From: Halanaerobium saccharolyticum | GTDB lineage: Bacteria > Bacillota > Halanaerobiia > Halanaerobiales > Halanaerobiaceae | Direction of reading: 5' to 3' | Assembly (NCBI RefSeq): GCF_003053565.1 | Contig: NZ_QAXS01000007.1 | Location: 46,024-110,023 of the forward strand | Length of the DNA: 64,000 bases | In this document: positions 1-8,304 of the stretch, in pieces | Position numbering within the stretch: the first letter of the stretch is position 1 | Layout of the letters: each line of letters starts with the position of its first letter | Made by a program: the position numbers and the translations under genes | Notes under the pieces: model-generated | The model's database searches: none | What the model saw: the letters and a program-made list of their open reading frames with translations, nothing else | Told to the model about the DNA's origin: nothing

Positions 1-243
1 GTTGGTTATAAAGGTTCCAGAAAAAGTACTCCTTTTGCTGCTCAGCTGGCTGCAGAAAATGCTGCTGATGAAGCAAAAGAAATGGGTCTTAAGGAAGTAG
101 AAATTTATGTTAAAGGTCCTGGTTCTGGTAGAGAGTCTGCAATTAGAACTCTACAGTCTGCAGGTTTAAACATTACTTTAATTAAAGATATTACTCCTAT
201 TCCACATAATGGATGTAGACCCCCAAAAAGAAGACGTATATAA
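1..243 (+). CDS. rpsK: 30S ribosomal protein S11 (3' part only)
   Basis: The first 80 codons in the window read in frame from base 1 to a TAA and give the C-terminal two thirds of S11, a small-subunit protein of the platform that contacts 16S rRNA near the E site. The ending with [10 protein letters not shown] is characteristic of bacterial S11, and [10 protein letters not shown] is a conserved family stretch. The start lies before the window. Its position just ahead of rpsD, rpoA and rplQ is the standard order of the alpha operon, so it is surely co-transcribed with them. Confidence 0.97.
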   Translation, partial: VGYKGSRKSTPFAAQLAAENAADEAKEMGLKEVEIYVKGPGSGRESAIRTLQSAGLNITLIKDITPIPHNGCRPPKRRRI

Positions 244-271
244 TTATATAATAGAAAGTTGAGGTGTAAAA

Positions 272-898
272 ATGGCAAGATATACAGGTTCAGTTTGTAA
301 ATTATGCAGGCGTGAAGGTGAAAAATTATATTTAAAAGGCGCCCGTTGTTATAGTGATAAATGTTCTTTTGATCGCAGACCTTATGTTCCAGGTGAGCAT
401 GGTCAGGGACGTCAAAAAGTATCAGAATATGGTTCTCAGTTAAGAGAAAAGCAGAAAGTTAGAAGAATTTATGGAATTATGGAAAAGCAGTTCCGTAATT
501 ACTTCGAAAAGGCTGAAAATGAAAACGGAGTTACAGGTGAAAACTTCCTCCAGTTATTAGAAAGAAGACTGGATAATATTGTTTACAGAATGGGTTTTGC
601 CAGCTCCCGCAGTGAAGCCAGACAGTTTGTATTACACGGTCATATTAAAGTGAATGGACGTAAGGTTGACATTCCTTCATATGAAATAGATGTAGATGAT
701 GTTATTAGTGTAAAAGATTCCAGCCGCAAGTCCAAGCGTTTTAAAGAGATTTTTGAATACAATGCTGACTTTGCTACACAGGAATGGCTTAATTCTGATC
801 TTGAAAAAGCAGAAGGTACAGTTGTTGCATTACCAGAGAGGGAAGATATCGATTATCCGGTAGAAGAGCACCTGATTGTCGAGTATTATTCACGGTAA
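272..898 (+). CDS. rpsD: 30S ribosomal protein S4
   Basis: S4 nucleates assembly of the 30S body by binding 16S rRNA. The 208 residues match the usual length. Four cysteines at 9, 12, 26 and 31 form the zinc-type (C+) version of S4; many Bacillota carry the zinc-free paralogue instead. The S4 RNA-binding fold lies at about 97-160 ([12 protein letters not shown] and [10 protein letters not shown]). The ATG at 272 follows a GAGGTG ribosome site. It sits 28 bases after rpsK and 50 before rpoA in the alpha operon. In well-studied bacteria S4 represses this operon by binding its leader, which is outside the window. Confidence 0.97.
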   Translation: MARYTGSVCKLCRREGEKLYLKGARCYSDKCSFDRRPYVPGEHGQGRQKVSEYGSQLREKQKVRRIYGIMEKQFRNYFEKAENENGVTGENFLQLLERRLDNIVYRMGFASSRSEARQFVLHGHIKVNGRKVDIPSYEIDVDDVISVKDSSRKSKRFKEIFEYNADFATQEWLNSDLEKAEGTVVALPEREDIDYPVEEHLIVEYYSR

Positions 899-950
899 AT
901 GAATACCCTCAGTCATAAAATTGTTAATTTAAGGAGGGTAAGCTGATAAT

Positions 951-1898
951 ATGATAGAAATTGAAAAACCACGTGTGGAAAGACTGGAAAGTGATGAAAA
1001 TTATGGTCGTTATGAAATTTCTCCTTTAGAAAGAGGATATGGAACTACTCTTGGTAATTCTCTGCGTCGTATTTTGCTTTCTTCTCTACCTGGAGCTGCA
1101 CTTACTTCAGTTAAAGTAGAGGGTGTAAAGCATGAATTTTCAGCTATTCCAGGAGTAGTTGAAGATATGACAGATTTAATTTTGAATCTAAAAGAAGTAG
1201 TTGTTAAATATTCAGGTGATGAACAGACAACTATTCGTTTAGAGGCAGAAGGAGAAGGAGAGGTAACTGCTGGAGATTTTATTTCTTCAGGTGATGTACA
1301 GATTGTCAATAAAGATCACCATATTGCCACTCTCGCGGAGGATGGCAGACTTGTTTTAGAGGCTACTGTAGATAAGGGTAGAGGTTATCATACCGCTGAA
1401 GAAAACAAAGACTTATTTGATAATAATGTAATTGGTCTAATTCCAATAGATTCTTCTTACAGTCCTATTGATAGAGCCAATTTTAATATCGAAAATACCA
1501 GAGTTGGTCAGGTAACTGACTTTGATCGTCTGGTTCTGGAAGTAGATACAAATGGTAGTATTCATCCTGATGATGCTATCAGTCTTGCTGCTAAAATCAT
1601 GGTTGAGCATCTTGAACTATTTATCAATTTAACTGATGAAATTGAAGATGTAGAAATTATGGTAGAAGTAGAAGAAGAAGAAAAGGATAAAATCTTAGAT
1701 ACAACAATTGAAGAATTAGAGCTTTCAGTTCGTTCTTCTAATTGTCTGAAACGGGCCGGGATCAATACAGTTGAAGAATTAGTTGATAAAACTGAAGATG
1801 ATCTGATGAAGGTTCGTAATCTTGGTAAAAAATCCTTGCAGGAAATTAAAGATAAATTAGATGAACTTGATTTAGATTTAAAAGAGAATGAAATTTAA
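951..1898 (+). CDS. rpoA: DNA-directed RNA polymerase subunit alpha
   Basis: Alpha subunit, which dimerises to scaffold assembly of RNA polymerase and contacts UP elements and activators. The N-terminal domain (about 1-225) includes the family stretch [14 protein letters not shown]. An acidic linker (EEEEKDK) follows. The C-terminal domain, about 250-310, has the helix-hairpin-helix sequence [17 protein letters not shown] and [10 protein letters not shown] that touches DNA. The length of 315 is normal. An AAGGAGGG ribosome site precedes the ATG. It sits between rpsD and rplQ, the conserved alpha-operon position. Confidence 0.98.
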   Translation: MIEIEKPRVERLESDENYGRYEISPLERGYGTTLGNSLRRILLSSLPGAALTSVKVEGVKHEFSAIPGVVEDMTDLILNLKEVVVKYSGDEQTTIRLEAEGEGEVTAGDFISSGDVQIVNKDHHIATLAEDGRLVLEATVDKGRGYHTAEENKDLFDNNVIGLIPIDSSYSPIDRANFNIENTRVGQVTDFDRLVLEVDTNGSIHPDDAISLAAKIMVEHLELFINLTDEIEDVEIMVEVEEEEKDKILDTTIEELELSVRSSNCLKRAGINTVEELVDKTEDDLMKVRNLGKKSLQEIKDKLDELDLDLKENEI

Positions 1899-1911
1899 GG
1901 AGGGATTTTAG

Positions 1912-2253
1912 GTGGCTAAGCGTAAATTACAGAAAAGATCTTCCCATCGTCAGGCTATGTTAAGCAACATGGCGACATCATTATTTCGCGAGGGAAGAAT
2001 CGAAACTACACTACCTAAGGCAAAAGAATTAAGATCTTATGCTGAGAAGCTTATTACTGCTGCGAAGACCAACAATCTTGCTTCAAGGCGTAAAGTGATG
2101 AGCAAAATCAAAGACAAAGAAGTAGTTACAAAATTATTTGATGAGATTGCACCTCAGTATTCAGAAAGACCTGGTGGTTATACAAGAATTTTAAAAATGT
2201 ATCCCCGTCGTGGAGATGCAGCTAAGCAAGCGATTATTGAACTAGTAGAATAA
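1912..2253 (+). CDS. rplQ: 50S ribosomal protein L17
   Basis: L17, a large-subunit protein near the exit tunnel. The N-terminus ([14 protein letters not shown]), the stretch [15 protein letters not shown], and the C-terminus with [15 protein letters not shown] are typical. The 113 residues correspond to the short bacterial form. The start is GTG, placed by an AAGGAGGG ribosome site that lies partly within the rpoA tail. It is the last ribosomal gene of the alpha operon and runs into the ECF transporter genes after 20 bases. Confidence 0.97.
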   Translation: MAKRKLQKRSSHRQAMLSNMATSLFREGRIETTLPKAKELRSYAEKLITAAKTNNLASRRKVMSKIKDKEVVTKLFDEIAPQYSERPGGYTRILKMYPRRGDAAKQAIIELVE

Positions 2254-2273
2254 TACTGAATGTAGGTGTTAAT

Positions 2274-3095
2274 ATGAGCCTGATAGAAATAAATGGGGTA
2301 GATTTTCTTTATGAAAATGACGACAGTGATAGACCGGCCCTGCAGAATATTGATCTGCAGATTGAAGCCGGTGATTTTGCTGTTATTATTGGTTCAAATG
2401 GTTCAGGCAAATCTACCCTGGCAAAGTTATTAAATGTACTCTTAACTCCTTCCAAAGGAGAGATTTTTGTTGCAGGTTTAAATACTAATAATCGTGATAA
2501 TACCTGGAAGGTTAGGCAGAAGGTTGGAATGGTTTTTCAAAACCCGGACAATCAACTTGTTGCTTCTATGGTTGAAGATGATGTAGCATTTGGACCTGAA
2601 AATTTAGGGGTTCCAACCGAAGAGATTCGTCAGAGAGTGGATAAATCTCTTGAAATGGTAGGAATGGCTGGATTTCAAAAATTTGCCCCTCATAAATTAT
2701 CTGGTGGGCAGAAACAGAGAGTCGCAATTGCCGGGGTTATTGCCATGGAACCTGACTGTATAGTTCTTGACGAACCGACTGCAATGCTTGATCCGCAGGG
2801 TAGAAAAGAAGTGATGGAAACAGTACAATATTTAAACAAAGAAAAAGGAATTACTGTTGTCCATATAACTCACTTTATGGAGGAAGCGATAAATGCAGAT
2901 AAGGTTATTGTTATGAACCAGGGTCAGATTTTGCATAAAGGGAGTCCAAAATCCATTTTTAGATTAGTTGAGCAGTTAAAAGATGTTAACTTAGATATAC
3001 CTGTTGCAGTTGAGGTTGCTGAATATCTGCGTCAGGAAAAGATTAATATTCCTGATATTTTAAGCATAGATGAGTTGGTGGATGCATTATGTTAA
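2274..3095 (+). CDS. ecfA1: ECF transporter ATPase EcfA1
   Basis: ATP-binding subunit of an energy-coupling-factor (vitamin/metal) transporter, working as a heterodimer with EcfA2 on the cytoplasmic face. Walker A is GSNGSGKST at residues 40-48, the Q-loop lies in VFQNPDNQL, the ABC signature is LSGGQKQR, and Walker B is IVLDEPTAMLDP. The FQNPDNQ version of the Q-loop is usual for EcfA1. The 273 residues fit the family. It overlaps ecfA2 by 7 bases. No substrate-binding S component lies in the window, which is usual for shared group II ECF modules placed after ribosomal genes. Confidence 0.95.
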   Translation: MSLIEINGVDFLYENDDSDRPALQNIDLQIEAGDFAVIIGSNGSGKSTLAKLLNVLLTPSKGEIFVAGLNTNNRDNTWKVRQKVGMVFQNPDNQLVASMVEDDVAFGPENLGVPTEEIRQRVDKSLEMVGMAGFQKFAPHKLSGGQKQRVAIAGVIAMEPDCIVLDEPTAMLDPQGRKEVMETVQYLNKEKGITVVHITHFMEEAINADKVIVMNQGQILHKGSPKSIFRLVEQLKDVNLDIPVAVEVAEYLRQEKINIPDILSIDELVDALC

Positions 3096-3937
3096 TTGAA
3101 TTAAATAATGTTAGCCATATCTATCAGGATGAAAATAATGTTAAAGCATTAAAAGATATTAATTTAGAGATCAGCAAGGGAGAATTTATTGGAATTGTAG
3201 GACACACTGGTTCTGGTAAATCTACCTTAGTTCAGCTTTTTAACGGACTGATCATACCAAGTTCTGGAACCGTTAAGGTTAATGGGAAAAATATAACTAA
3301 TGAAAAAAGCAATTTAAAAGAAACCAGACGTCATGTTGCTTTAGTTTTTCAGTATCCTGAACATCAATTGTTTGAAGAAACAGTTTTTCAGGACATAGCT
3401 TTTGGCCCTAAAAACCTTGGTTTAAAAAAAGGTGAAATAGAGAAAAGAGTTAAAGAGGTTATGGACTTAGTCGGTCTTGGTTACGAAGAATTTAAAGACC
3501 GTTCTCCATTTAATTTAAGTGGAGGCCAGCAGCGGAAAGTTGCAATCGCTGGAGTTTTAGCTCTAAAGCCTGATGTTTTAGTTCTGGATGAACCCAGTGC
3601 TGGACTTGATCCACAGGGTAGAAAACAGCTTGCAGAACTGCTGAAATATCTCTATCAGGAACTTGAAATGACAGTCATCTTAATCTCACACCGGATGGAA
3701 GAGATAGCTGAACTTGCAAGTAGAGTTATTGTGATGCATCAGGGAGAAATTGTTATTGATGATACACCAGTGAAAGTTTTTTCTCAGGAACAGGAGCTGC
3801 ATAAACTTTCTCTTGATCTTCCTCAAATCACAGAAATTCTACACCGTCTGGAAGAAAAAGGATTGAAGGTAAATACAAATTTATTTTCTATATCTGAGGC
3901 ATCAGCTGAAATAATTAAAGCATTGAGGAGCAAATAA
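3089..3937 (+). CDS. ecfA2: ECF transporter ATPase EcfA2
   Basis: Second ATPase of the ECF module. Walker A is GHTGSGKST (38-46), the Q-loop lies in VFQYPEHQLF, the signature is LSGGQQRK, and Walker B is VLVLDEPSAGLDP. The QYPEHQLF form is typical of EcfA2. The start overlaps the end of ecfA1 by 7 bases and the stop lies one base before ecfT, so the three genes form a translationally coupled unit. The final 40 residues are a short C-terminal domain as in the family. Confidence 0.95.
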   Translation: MLIELNNVSHIYQDENNVKALKDINLEISKGEFIGIVGHTGSGKSTLVQLFNGLIIPSSGTVKVNGKNITNEKSNLKETRRHVALVFQYPEHQLFEETVFQDIAFGPKNLGLKKGEIEKRVKEVMDLVGLGYEEFKDRSPFNLSGGQQRKVAIAGVLALKPDVLVLDEPSAGLDPQGRKQLAELLKYLYQELEMTVILISHRMEEIAELASRVIVMHQGEIVIDDTPVKVFSQEQELHKLSLDLPQITEILHRLEEKGLKVNTNLFSISEASAEIIKALRSK

Positions 3938-3938
3938 T

Positions 3939-4730
3939 ATGCTAAAAGATATAACAATTGGTCAATATATAGCACGCGATTCTATTGTTCATGCTCTGGA
4001 TGCCCGGATTAAGATAATTATTACAACGATTTTAATAATTGCTTTATTTACTATTGATACATTTAGTGGTTTTGGCTTTTTTTCTGCTTTTATTTTGGTA
4101 GTTATTTTATTATCCAAAATCTCATTAAAAAAAGTTCTCAAAGGTTTAAAGCCAATATTGATTTTGGTATTATTTACCCTTGTAATTCATGTTTTCTTAA
4201 CTAAAGGTGGCGAAGTTCTTTGGGCCTGGAAATTTATTTCTATAGAATCTGAAGGAGTATACACCGGTTTTTTTATGGTGAGTAGAATATTTATTTTAAT
4301 CTTATTCACCTCACTTTTAACATTAACCACTTCTCCCCTGCAGTTAACAGATGGAATTGAATATATTTTATCACCTTTAAAGAGGTTTGGAGTTCCAGCC
4401 AGTGAGCTGTCAATGATGATGACAATAGCTCTAAGGTTTATTCCAACTCTACTGGAAGAGGCTGATAAAATTATGAAAGCTCAACAGGCAAGGGGTGCTG
4501 ATTTCGAATCCGGTAATTTAATTCAGAGAGCTAAAAGTTTAATTCCCTTACTGGTTCCGTTATTTATAAGTGCTTTTAGAAGAGCAGATGATCTTGCACT
4601 TGCTATGGAGTCCAGGTGTTATCGGGGAGGAGAAGGCAGAACAAGACTGCACGAGCTGGAGTTTAAGTATTATGATTTTATTGCTTTAATTATAATTATT
4701 ATTCTGGCAGTTGCTGTATCATTTTATTAG
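3939..4730 (+). CDS. ecfT: ECF transporter transmembrane protein EcfT
   Basis: Membrane scaffold that couples the two ATPases to interchangeable S components. The 263 residues show five to six hydrophobic segments, with strong ones near 27-60, 68-90, 105-128 and at the C-terminus. The coupling helices carry the family motifs QQARGADFE and ESRCYRGGEGRTR, each with the Arg-Gly pair that docks into the ATPases. It follows ecfA2 by one base and precedes truA by 10 bases, the common order in Bacillota. Confidence 0.94.
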   Translation: MLKDITIGQYIARDSIVHALDARIKIIITTILIIALFTIDTFSGFGFFSAFILVVILLSKISLKKVLKGLKPILILVLFTLVIHVFLTKGGEVLWAWKFISIESEGVYTGFFMVSRIFILILFTSLLTLTTSPLQLTDGIEYILSPLKRFGVPASELSMMMTIALRFIPTLLEEADKIMKAQQARGADFESGNLIQRAKSLIPLLVPLFISAFRRADDLALAMESRCYRGGEGRTRLHELEFKYYDFIALIIIIILAVAVSFY

Positions 4731-4740
4731 GTGAGATTAA

Positions 4741-5487
4741 ATGAAACAAAATTATAAAATTATAGTCGAATATGATGGAAATAATTATAGTGGCTGGCAG
4801 ATTCAAAAAAACACCAGTCAGACAATACAGCAGAAGTTAGAAAATGCTCTGACTAGAATTAATAAAAAAAGAGTTAGGATTACTGGTGCAGGAAGGACAG
4901 ATGCCGGGGTTCATGCGGCTGGTCAGACGGCGAATTTCTTTCTGGATGTAGATATTCCAGCTCATAAAATTCCAATCGCTTTAAATAGCGAATTACCTGC
5001 TGATATTATCTGTAAAAAAGCAGAAAAAGTGGATGAAGAGTTCCACTCTAGATTTGATGCACGGGGCAAAAAATATAGATATAGAATTTTGAACAGTAAT
5101 TTTAATTCAGTTTTTGTCCGCAATTTTGTTTATAATGTTTATAAAAAACTTGATATAGAAATTATGCAGAGAGCCGCTAAAGTCTTTGAAGGCTCACATG
5201 ATTTTGCTGCTTTTTGTGCTGCCGGATCTTCAGCTGAATCAACAGTAAGAGAAATCTATTCTCTGGATCTTTATGCAGCAGATAATGGCGAAATTTGGAT
5301 TGATGTCATTGGAAATGGTTTTTTATATAATATGATAAGGATTTTAGCCGGTACACTTATTGAAACCGGTCTGGGAAAAAGAACTCTGTCGGAAATGGAA
5401 TATATTCTGCAGAGTTGTGATCGAAATAATGCTGGTTTTACTGCTCCGGCTCAGGGTTTAACATTAATCGAAGTATTTTATGATTAA
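4741..5487 (+). CDS. truA: tRNA pseudouridine(38-40) synthase TruA
   Basis: Converts uridines 38, 39 and 40 in the anticodon arm of tRNAs to pseudouridine. The catalytic aspartate is D54 in GAGRTDAGVHA. Other conserved stretches are YDGNNYSGWQ near the N-terminus, FDARGKKYRYRI, FAAFCAAGSS and GNGFLYNMIRILAGTL. The 248 residues match the family. ATG at 4741, after a GTGAGATTAA spacer. It is the last gene of the upstream transcription unit; a separate promoter for rplM follows 17 bases after its stop. Confidence 0.96.
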   Translation: MKQNYKIIVEYDGNNYSGWQIQKNTSQTIQQKLENALTRINKKRVRITGAGRTDAGVHAAGQTANFFLDVDIPAHKIPIALNSELPADIICKKAEKVDEEFHSRFDARGKKYRYRILNSNFNSVFVRNFVYNVYKKLDIEIMQRAAKVFEGSHDFAAFCAAGSSAESTVREIYSLDLYAADNGEIWIDVIGNGFLYNMIRILAGTLIETGLGKRTLSEMEYILQSCDRNNAGFTAPAQGLTLIEVFYD

Positions 5488-5503
5488 TTTATATTTTTTT
5501 AAC

Positions 5504-5532
5504 TTGACAAAAGCAGAAGATTGTATTAAAAT
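5504..5532 (+). promoter_or_regulatory. Sigma-A promoter of rplM-rpsI
   Basis: TTGACA at 5504-5509 and TAAAAT at 5527-5532 are separated by exactly 17 bases, a near-consensus vegetative promoter just after truA. It explains separate expression of the L13-S9 operon. Confidence 0.8.
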
Positions 5533-5538
5533 TACTAT

Positions 5539-5579
5539 GAATTATTCTGTCCAACAACAAGCCCCGTTGAGAATAATTT
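5539..5579 (+). promoter_or_regulatory. L13-type leader hairpin (candidate autoregulatory site)
   Basis: The leader starts with a hairpin. The arm GAATTATTCT (5539-5548) pairs with AGAATAATTT (5570-5579), nine Watson-Crick pairs plus one G-U. An inner CAAC/GTTG helix (5552-5555 with 5566-5569) lies in the loop. It begins only a few bases after the predicted transcription start. L13 leaders of Bacillota are known structured elements ahead of rplM that are thought to bind L13. Assignment to that family is by position and structure; a covariance-model search has not been run. Confidence 0.6.
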
Positions 5580-5620
5580 CATGTAATTAGAGAGAGTATT
5601 TTAACTAAGGAGGTATAGTT

Positions 5621-6049
5621 ATGTCAACATATATGGCGAAAAATGAAACTGTAGAGCGCGACTGGTATGTAGTTGATGCTGCAGATAAAACTTTAGGAAG
5701 ACTGGCATCTGAAATTGCTCAGTATATAAGAGGAAAGCACAAGCCAACTTTTACACCTCATGTAGATATGGGAGATTATGTAATTGTGGTTAACGCTGAA
5801 AAAGTTAAATTATCAGGTAAGAAGTGGGATGATAAGAAACATTACAGTCACACAAATCATCCAGGTGGTATTAAAGAAGTTACTTATAAAGAACTTCGTG
5901 ACAAAGATCCAGAATTTATCATTGAAAAAGCTGTTAAGGGTATGTTACCACACAATAAACTTGGTAGAAAAATGTTTAAAAAATTAAAAGTATACAGTGG
6001 ACCTAATCATCCACATCAGGCTCAACAGCCAGAAAAATTAGAACTTTAA
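5621..6049 (+). CDS. rplM: 50S ribosomal protein L13
   Basis: L13, an early assembly protein of the large subunit. The N-terminus [19 protein letters not shown], the stretch [19 protein letters not shown] and [19 protein letters not shown] are hallmarks. The 142 residues are the usual length. ATG at 5621 follows AAGGAGG by seven bases. Together with rpsI it forms the conserved two-gene operon, preceded by a promoter and leader hairpin at 5504-5579. Confidence 0.97.
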   Translation: MSTYMAKNETVERDWYVVDAADKTLGRLASEIAQYIRGKHKPTFTPHVDMGDYVIVVNAEKVKLSGKKWDDKKHYSHTNHPGGIKEVTYKELRDKDPEFIIEKAVKGMLPHNKLGRKMFKKLKVYSGPNHPHQAQQPEKLEL

Positions 6050-6072
6050 TTCTGAAAGGAGGAATTTAATAG

Positions 6073-6468
6073 ATGGCTTCTGAAGTACAATATAGAGGTA
6101 CAGGTCGTAGAAAGACTTCTACAGCTCGTGTGCGCCTGCTGCCTGGAGATGGAAAGTTTTTAGTAAATGACAAAGAAATTGATAACTATTTTAATAGAAA
6201 ATCTTTAATTAAAGATATTATGTCACCTTTAGAATTAGTTAACGCTGATGGTACATTTGATGTATTAGTAAATGTTAGAGGTGGAGGACTTTCAGGTCAA
6301 GCTGGAGCAGTTCGTCATGGAATTGCTAGAGCACTGCTGGAAGTTGATAAGGATTACCGTGGACCACTTAAGAAAGCTGGTTACTTAACCAGAGACTCCC
6401 GTATGGTTGAAAGAAAGAAGTACGGCCGCAAAAAAGCGAGAAAAAGTCCACAGTTTTCAAAAAGATAA
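6073..6468 (+). CDS. rpsI: 30S ribosomal protein S9
   Basis: S9, whose C-terminal tail reaches the P-site tRNA. The family stretches [35 protein letters not shown] and the basic C-terminus ending in SPQFSKR are complete, so the P-site contacting tail is intact. The 131 residues match the family. A AAAGGAGG ribosome site lies ahead of the ATG at 6073. The operon ends 24 bases later at a GC-rich hairpin. Confidence 0.97.
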   Translation: MASEVQYRGTGRRKTSTARVRLLPGDGKFLVNDKEIDNYFNRKSLIKDIMSPLELVNADGTFDVLVNVRGGGLSGQAGAVRHGIARALLEVDKDYRGPLKKAGYLTRDSRMVERKKYGRKKARKSPQFSKR

Positions 6469-6492
6469 TATTTATTTTTCATTTTATTACAG

Positions 6493-6520
6493 GCAGAGCT
6501 CAGGCTCTGCTTTTTTCTTT
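6493..6520 (+). terminator. Rho-independent terminator of rplM-rpsI
   Basis: GCAGAGC (6493-6499) pairs with GCTCTGC (6504-6510) around a TCAG loop, followed by a run of T broken by one C. The 3' arm and T tract also form the outermost left part of the large palindrome at 6504-6802. Confidence 0.85.
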
Positions 6521-6802
6521 TTTTCTAATCTTAGTTTTAGTTAATTATTTTAAAGCTGAGCAACAAAATGTCGATCCAGAAAAAAATTATTACAATAACT
6601 AAGACTCATAAAAGAACTTAGTACAGCTGCCTGAGCAAAGAAACCTCCTGTTTCTGGCTCAGCTCAGAGCGTCCGTGCTCTTCGTCTGCCCTAAGTTCTT
6701 TTATTCATCAAGTTATAATAAAATAATTTTTTAGTCACTCATTTTGATGCTCAGCTTTAAAATAAAATATTCAATAGATTAGAAAAAAGAAAAAGCAGGC
6801 CT
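6504..6802. repeat. Large imperfect palindrome, MITE-like candidate
   Basis: Two arms of about 120 bases are inverted copies of each other around a centre near 6655. Matching blocks include TTTTAAAGCTGAGCA followed by ACAAAATG (left, 6548-6570) against CATTTTGATG and TGCTCAGCTTTAAAA (right, 6740-6763), and a perfect 14-base pair ATAAAAGAACTTAG (6608-6621) with its complement at 6691-6704. The outer ends share CTGCTTTTTTC and CTAATCT blocks. The centre holds a smaller hairpin, AGAAAC/GTTTCT (6639-6655) flanked by TGAGC/GCTCA. No open frame of note crosses it. It could be a miniature mobile element, a structured RNA or a two-way terminator. Confidence 0.7.
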
Positions 6803-7000
6803 TTGGGGATTAATCAAGTTATAATTAAGCGAATTTCATAATACGCTTAATTTAGTTTAATTCAAAAAAATATTGTCTGCGAATCATAAAAATAAGCCTT
6901 TTAACTTGAATTTGTAGATTTTAATGATTTACCATAGATTTACTGCTAAATTTAGACGCACTTAGCTTGGGTATCTTAAAATCTTGCTTTAAAATGCTTT

Positions 7001-8236
7001 TTAAGCAGCTAAAGTCTGATTTTGAAGCTTGATCTTTTCGGCTGCGATTCTTGCAGCTATCAAACTGATTGAACTTAATAGCAAATGAGTTTTGACTTTT
7101 TTGGCTCCCATTACAGTTAAGTTCTCTAAATTTAGATGCTCTTTTAGTCTGGAAAAAGTTCTCTCAACACTGGTTCTCTTGTTGTAGATCCTTCTCCAGG
7201 TTCTAGAGTCTCTATGTGGTGTTGATATATATCTGGGGTTCTCTTTTGGTCTAGTTTTAGTTACCTGACCGTAGTTGCTGTCAGAACACCATTTAGTTCC
7301 ATGAATACAATCAACTTTACCACATACATGTGGGCATCTAAATTTGTTGACTCCTTTGTAATGACCCCAGTAATACATTTTGTGGCCTCCACTGCAGACT
7401 GGTGTTCCTTTAAAATCATAGAATCCAGCTGGTGGCTGTTTAGCATTACGCTTGTTAATTGGAATAATAGCCTGAGACTCCTGCTCAAAGAGAATATGTT
7501 CATAGATATCAGTGTAATCATAGCCTGAATCCATAGTCCAGTATTTGGGTTTAGTTAAATCTCTTTCAGCTAAAAAGTCATTAACCTTTTCAACTAGGGG
7601 TATTGCCTGAGTTTTATCTGCATGATTGGCTGGAGTTAAAGTTAAAGCAATCGGTAATTCTGAGTTAGTTTCAACTGCAGCATGTATCTTCCAGCCAAAC
7701 CAGGTTATCTGATTTTTATGAGAGTCAAATTTAGTACCCCAATCAGGGGTAGAATTATTTTCTTTATCTATCTTTGACCTTGGTTTAGCTCGTTCATAAG
7801 CTTCCAGTTTTGAAGCATCAACAGCCATTGTCTCAGTGTCCAATAAGTTAAAAACAATACATTGATCCAAAAGATTATTCATCAGTATTTCCAGTTCATC
7901 AGTCTCAGATAATTTGCTGTAATATCGGCTGAAAGTTGCTTCACTGGGCACCCTGCCAGTGGTAGAAAAACCACAGACATATCTGAGATATGGACTTCTA
8001 TCAATTTTGCTTACTAAGTCTGCTCTGGTAGGAATCTTTTCAATCTGCTGGACCAGAAAAGCTCTTAAAATAGCTTCTGGATTATATCCAGTTGGTCCTT
8101 TATTAGACTTAGGCTTTATCTTTTCAACAACAGGTTTAAGATCAATAGGATCTAAAATACAAATTAATTTGTCAGTTTCCGATAAATTAAGTAATTCTTC
8201 AAAGGGAAAGAGACACTCTTGTCGAATATTATTAAT
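7001..8236 (-). CDS. DDE transposase, full reading frame from probable AUU start
   Basis: The frame is open over 412 codons to the stop at 7001-7003. It runs upstream of the GTG at 7951, through residues like PFEELLNLSETDKL, GYNPEAILRAFLVQQ and PYLRYVCGFS, so the N-terminal domain that a 316-residue call would lose is present. No ATG, GTG or TTG lies upstream of that GTG in frame. An AUU codon at 8234-8236 follows an AAAGAAGGTG ribosome site by about seven bases. The C-terminus carries the YREK signature: Y, R, E and K spaced 2, 3 and 6 apart in YNKRTSVERTFSRLK. The MAVDASKLEAYE and WTMDSGYDYTDIYE aspartates are likely catalytic. The leader shows pseudoknot-like pairing over the start. Confidence 0.8.
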   Translation of the reverse strand: MNNIRQECLFPFEELLNLSETDKLICILDPIDLKPVVEKIKPKSNKGPTGYNPEAILRAFLVQQIEKIPTRADLVSKIDRSPYLRYVCGFSTTGRVPSEATFSRYYSKLSETDELEILMNNLLDQCIVFNLLDTETMAVDASKLEAYERAKPRSKIDKENNSTPDWGTKFDSHKNQITWFGWKIHAAVETNSELPIALTLTPANHADKTQAIPLVEKVNDFLAERDLTKPKYWTMDSGYDYTDIYEHILFEQESQAIIPINKRNAKQPPAGFYDFKGTPVCSGGHKMYYWGHYKGVNKFRCPHVCGKVDCIHGTKWCSDSNYGQVTKTRPKENPRYISTPHRDSRTWRRIYNKRTSVERTFSRLKEHLNLENLTVMGAKKVKTHLLLSSISLIAARIAAEKIKLQNQTLAA

Positions 8237-8304
8237 AGGGCTTCACCTTCTTTCGAGTTTTTTGGGTGTTACTATTAAATTCGACAAGAATGGGGTGAAG
8301 CCCT
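8218..8304 (-). promoter_or_regulatory. Pseudoknot-like structure over the transposase start
   Basis: In the transposase mRNA the order is: stem 1 arm AGGGCTTCACC (8304-8294), stem 2 arm CTTGTCGAAT (8288-8279), stem 1 partner GGTGAAGCCCT (8247-8237), stem 2 partner ATTCGACAAG (8227-8218). The two perfect helices, 11 and 10 pairs, interlock in H-type pseudoknot order. Stem 1 covers the ribosome-site GGTG, the AUU start lies between the two 3' arms, and stem 2 covers the first codons. This would limit translation. The pairing is seen directly; the control role is inferred. Confidence 0.65.

Noticed and set aside
7951..8236. Possible frameshift or truncation of the transposase
   Set aside because: The region upstream of the GTG is open in the same frame and encodes a sensible domain, so no frameshift is needed; the missing item is only a standard start codon.
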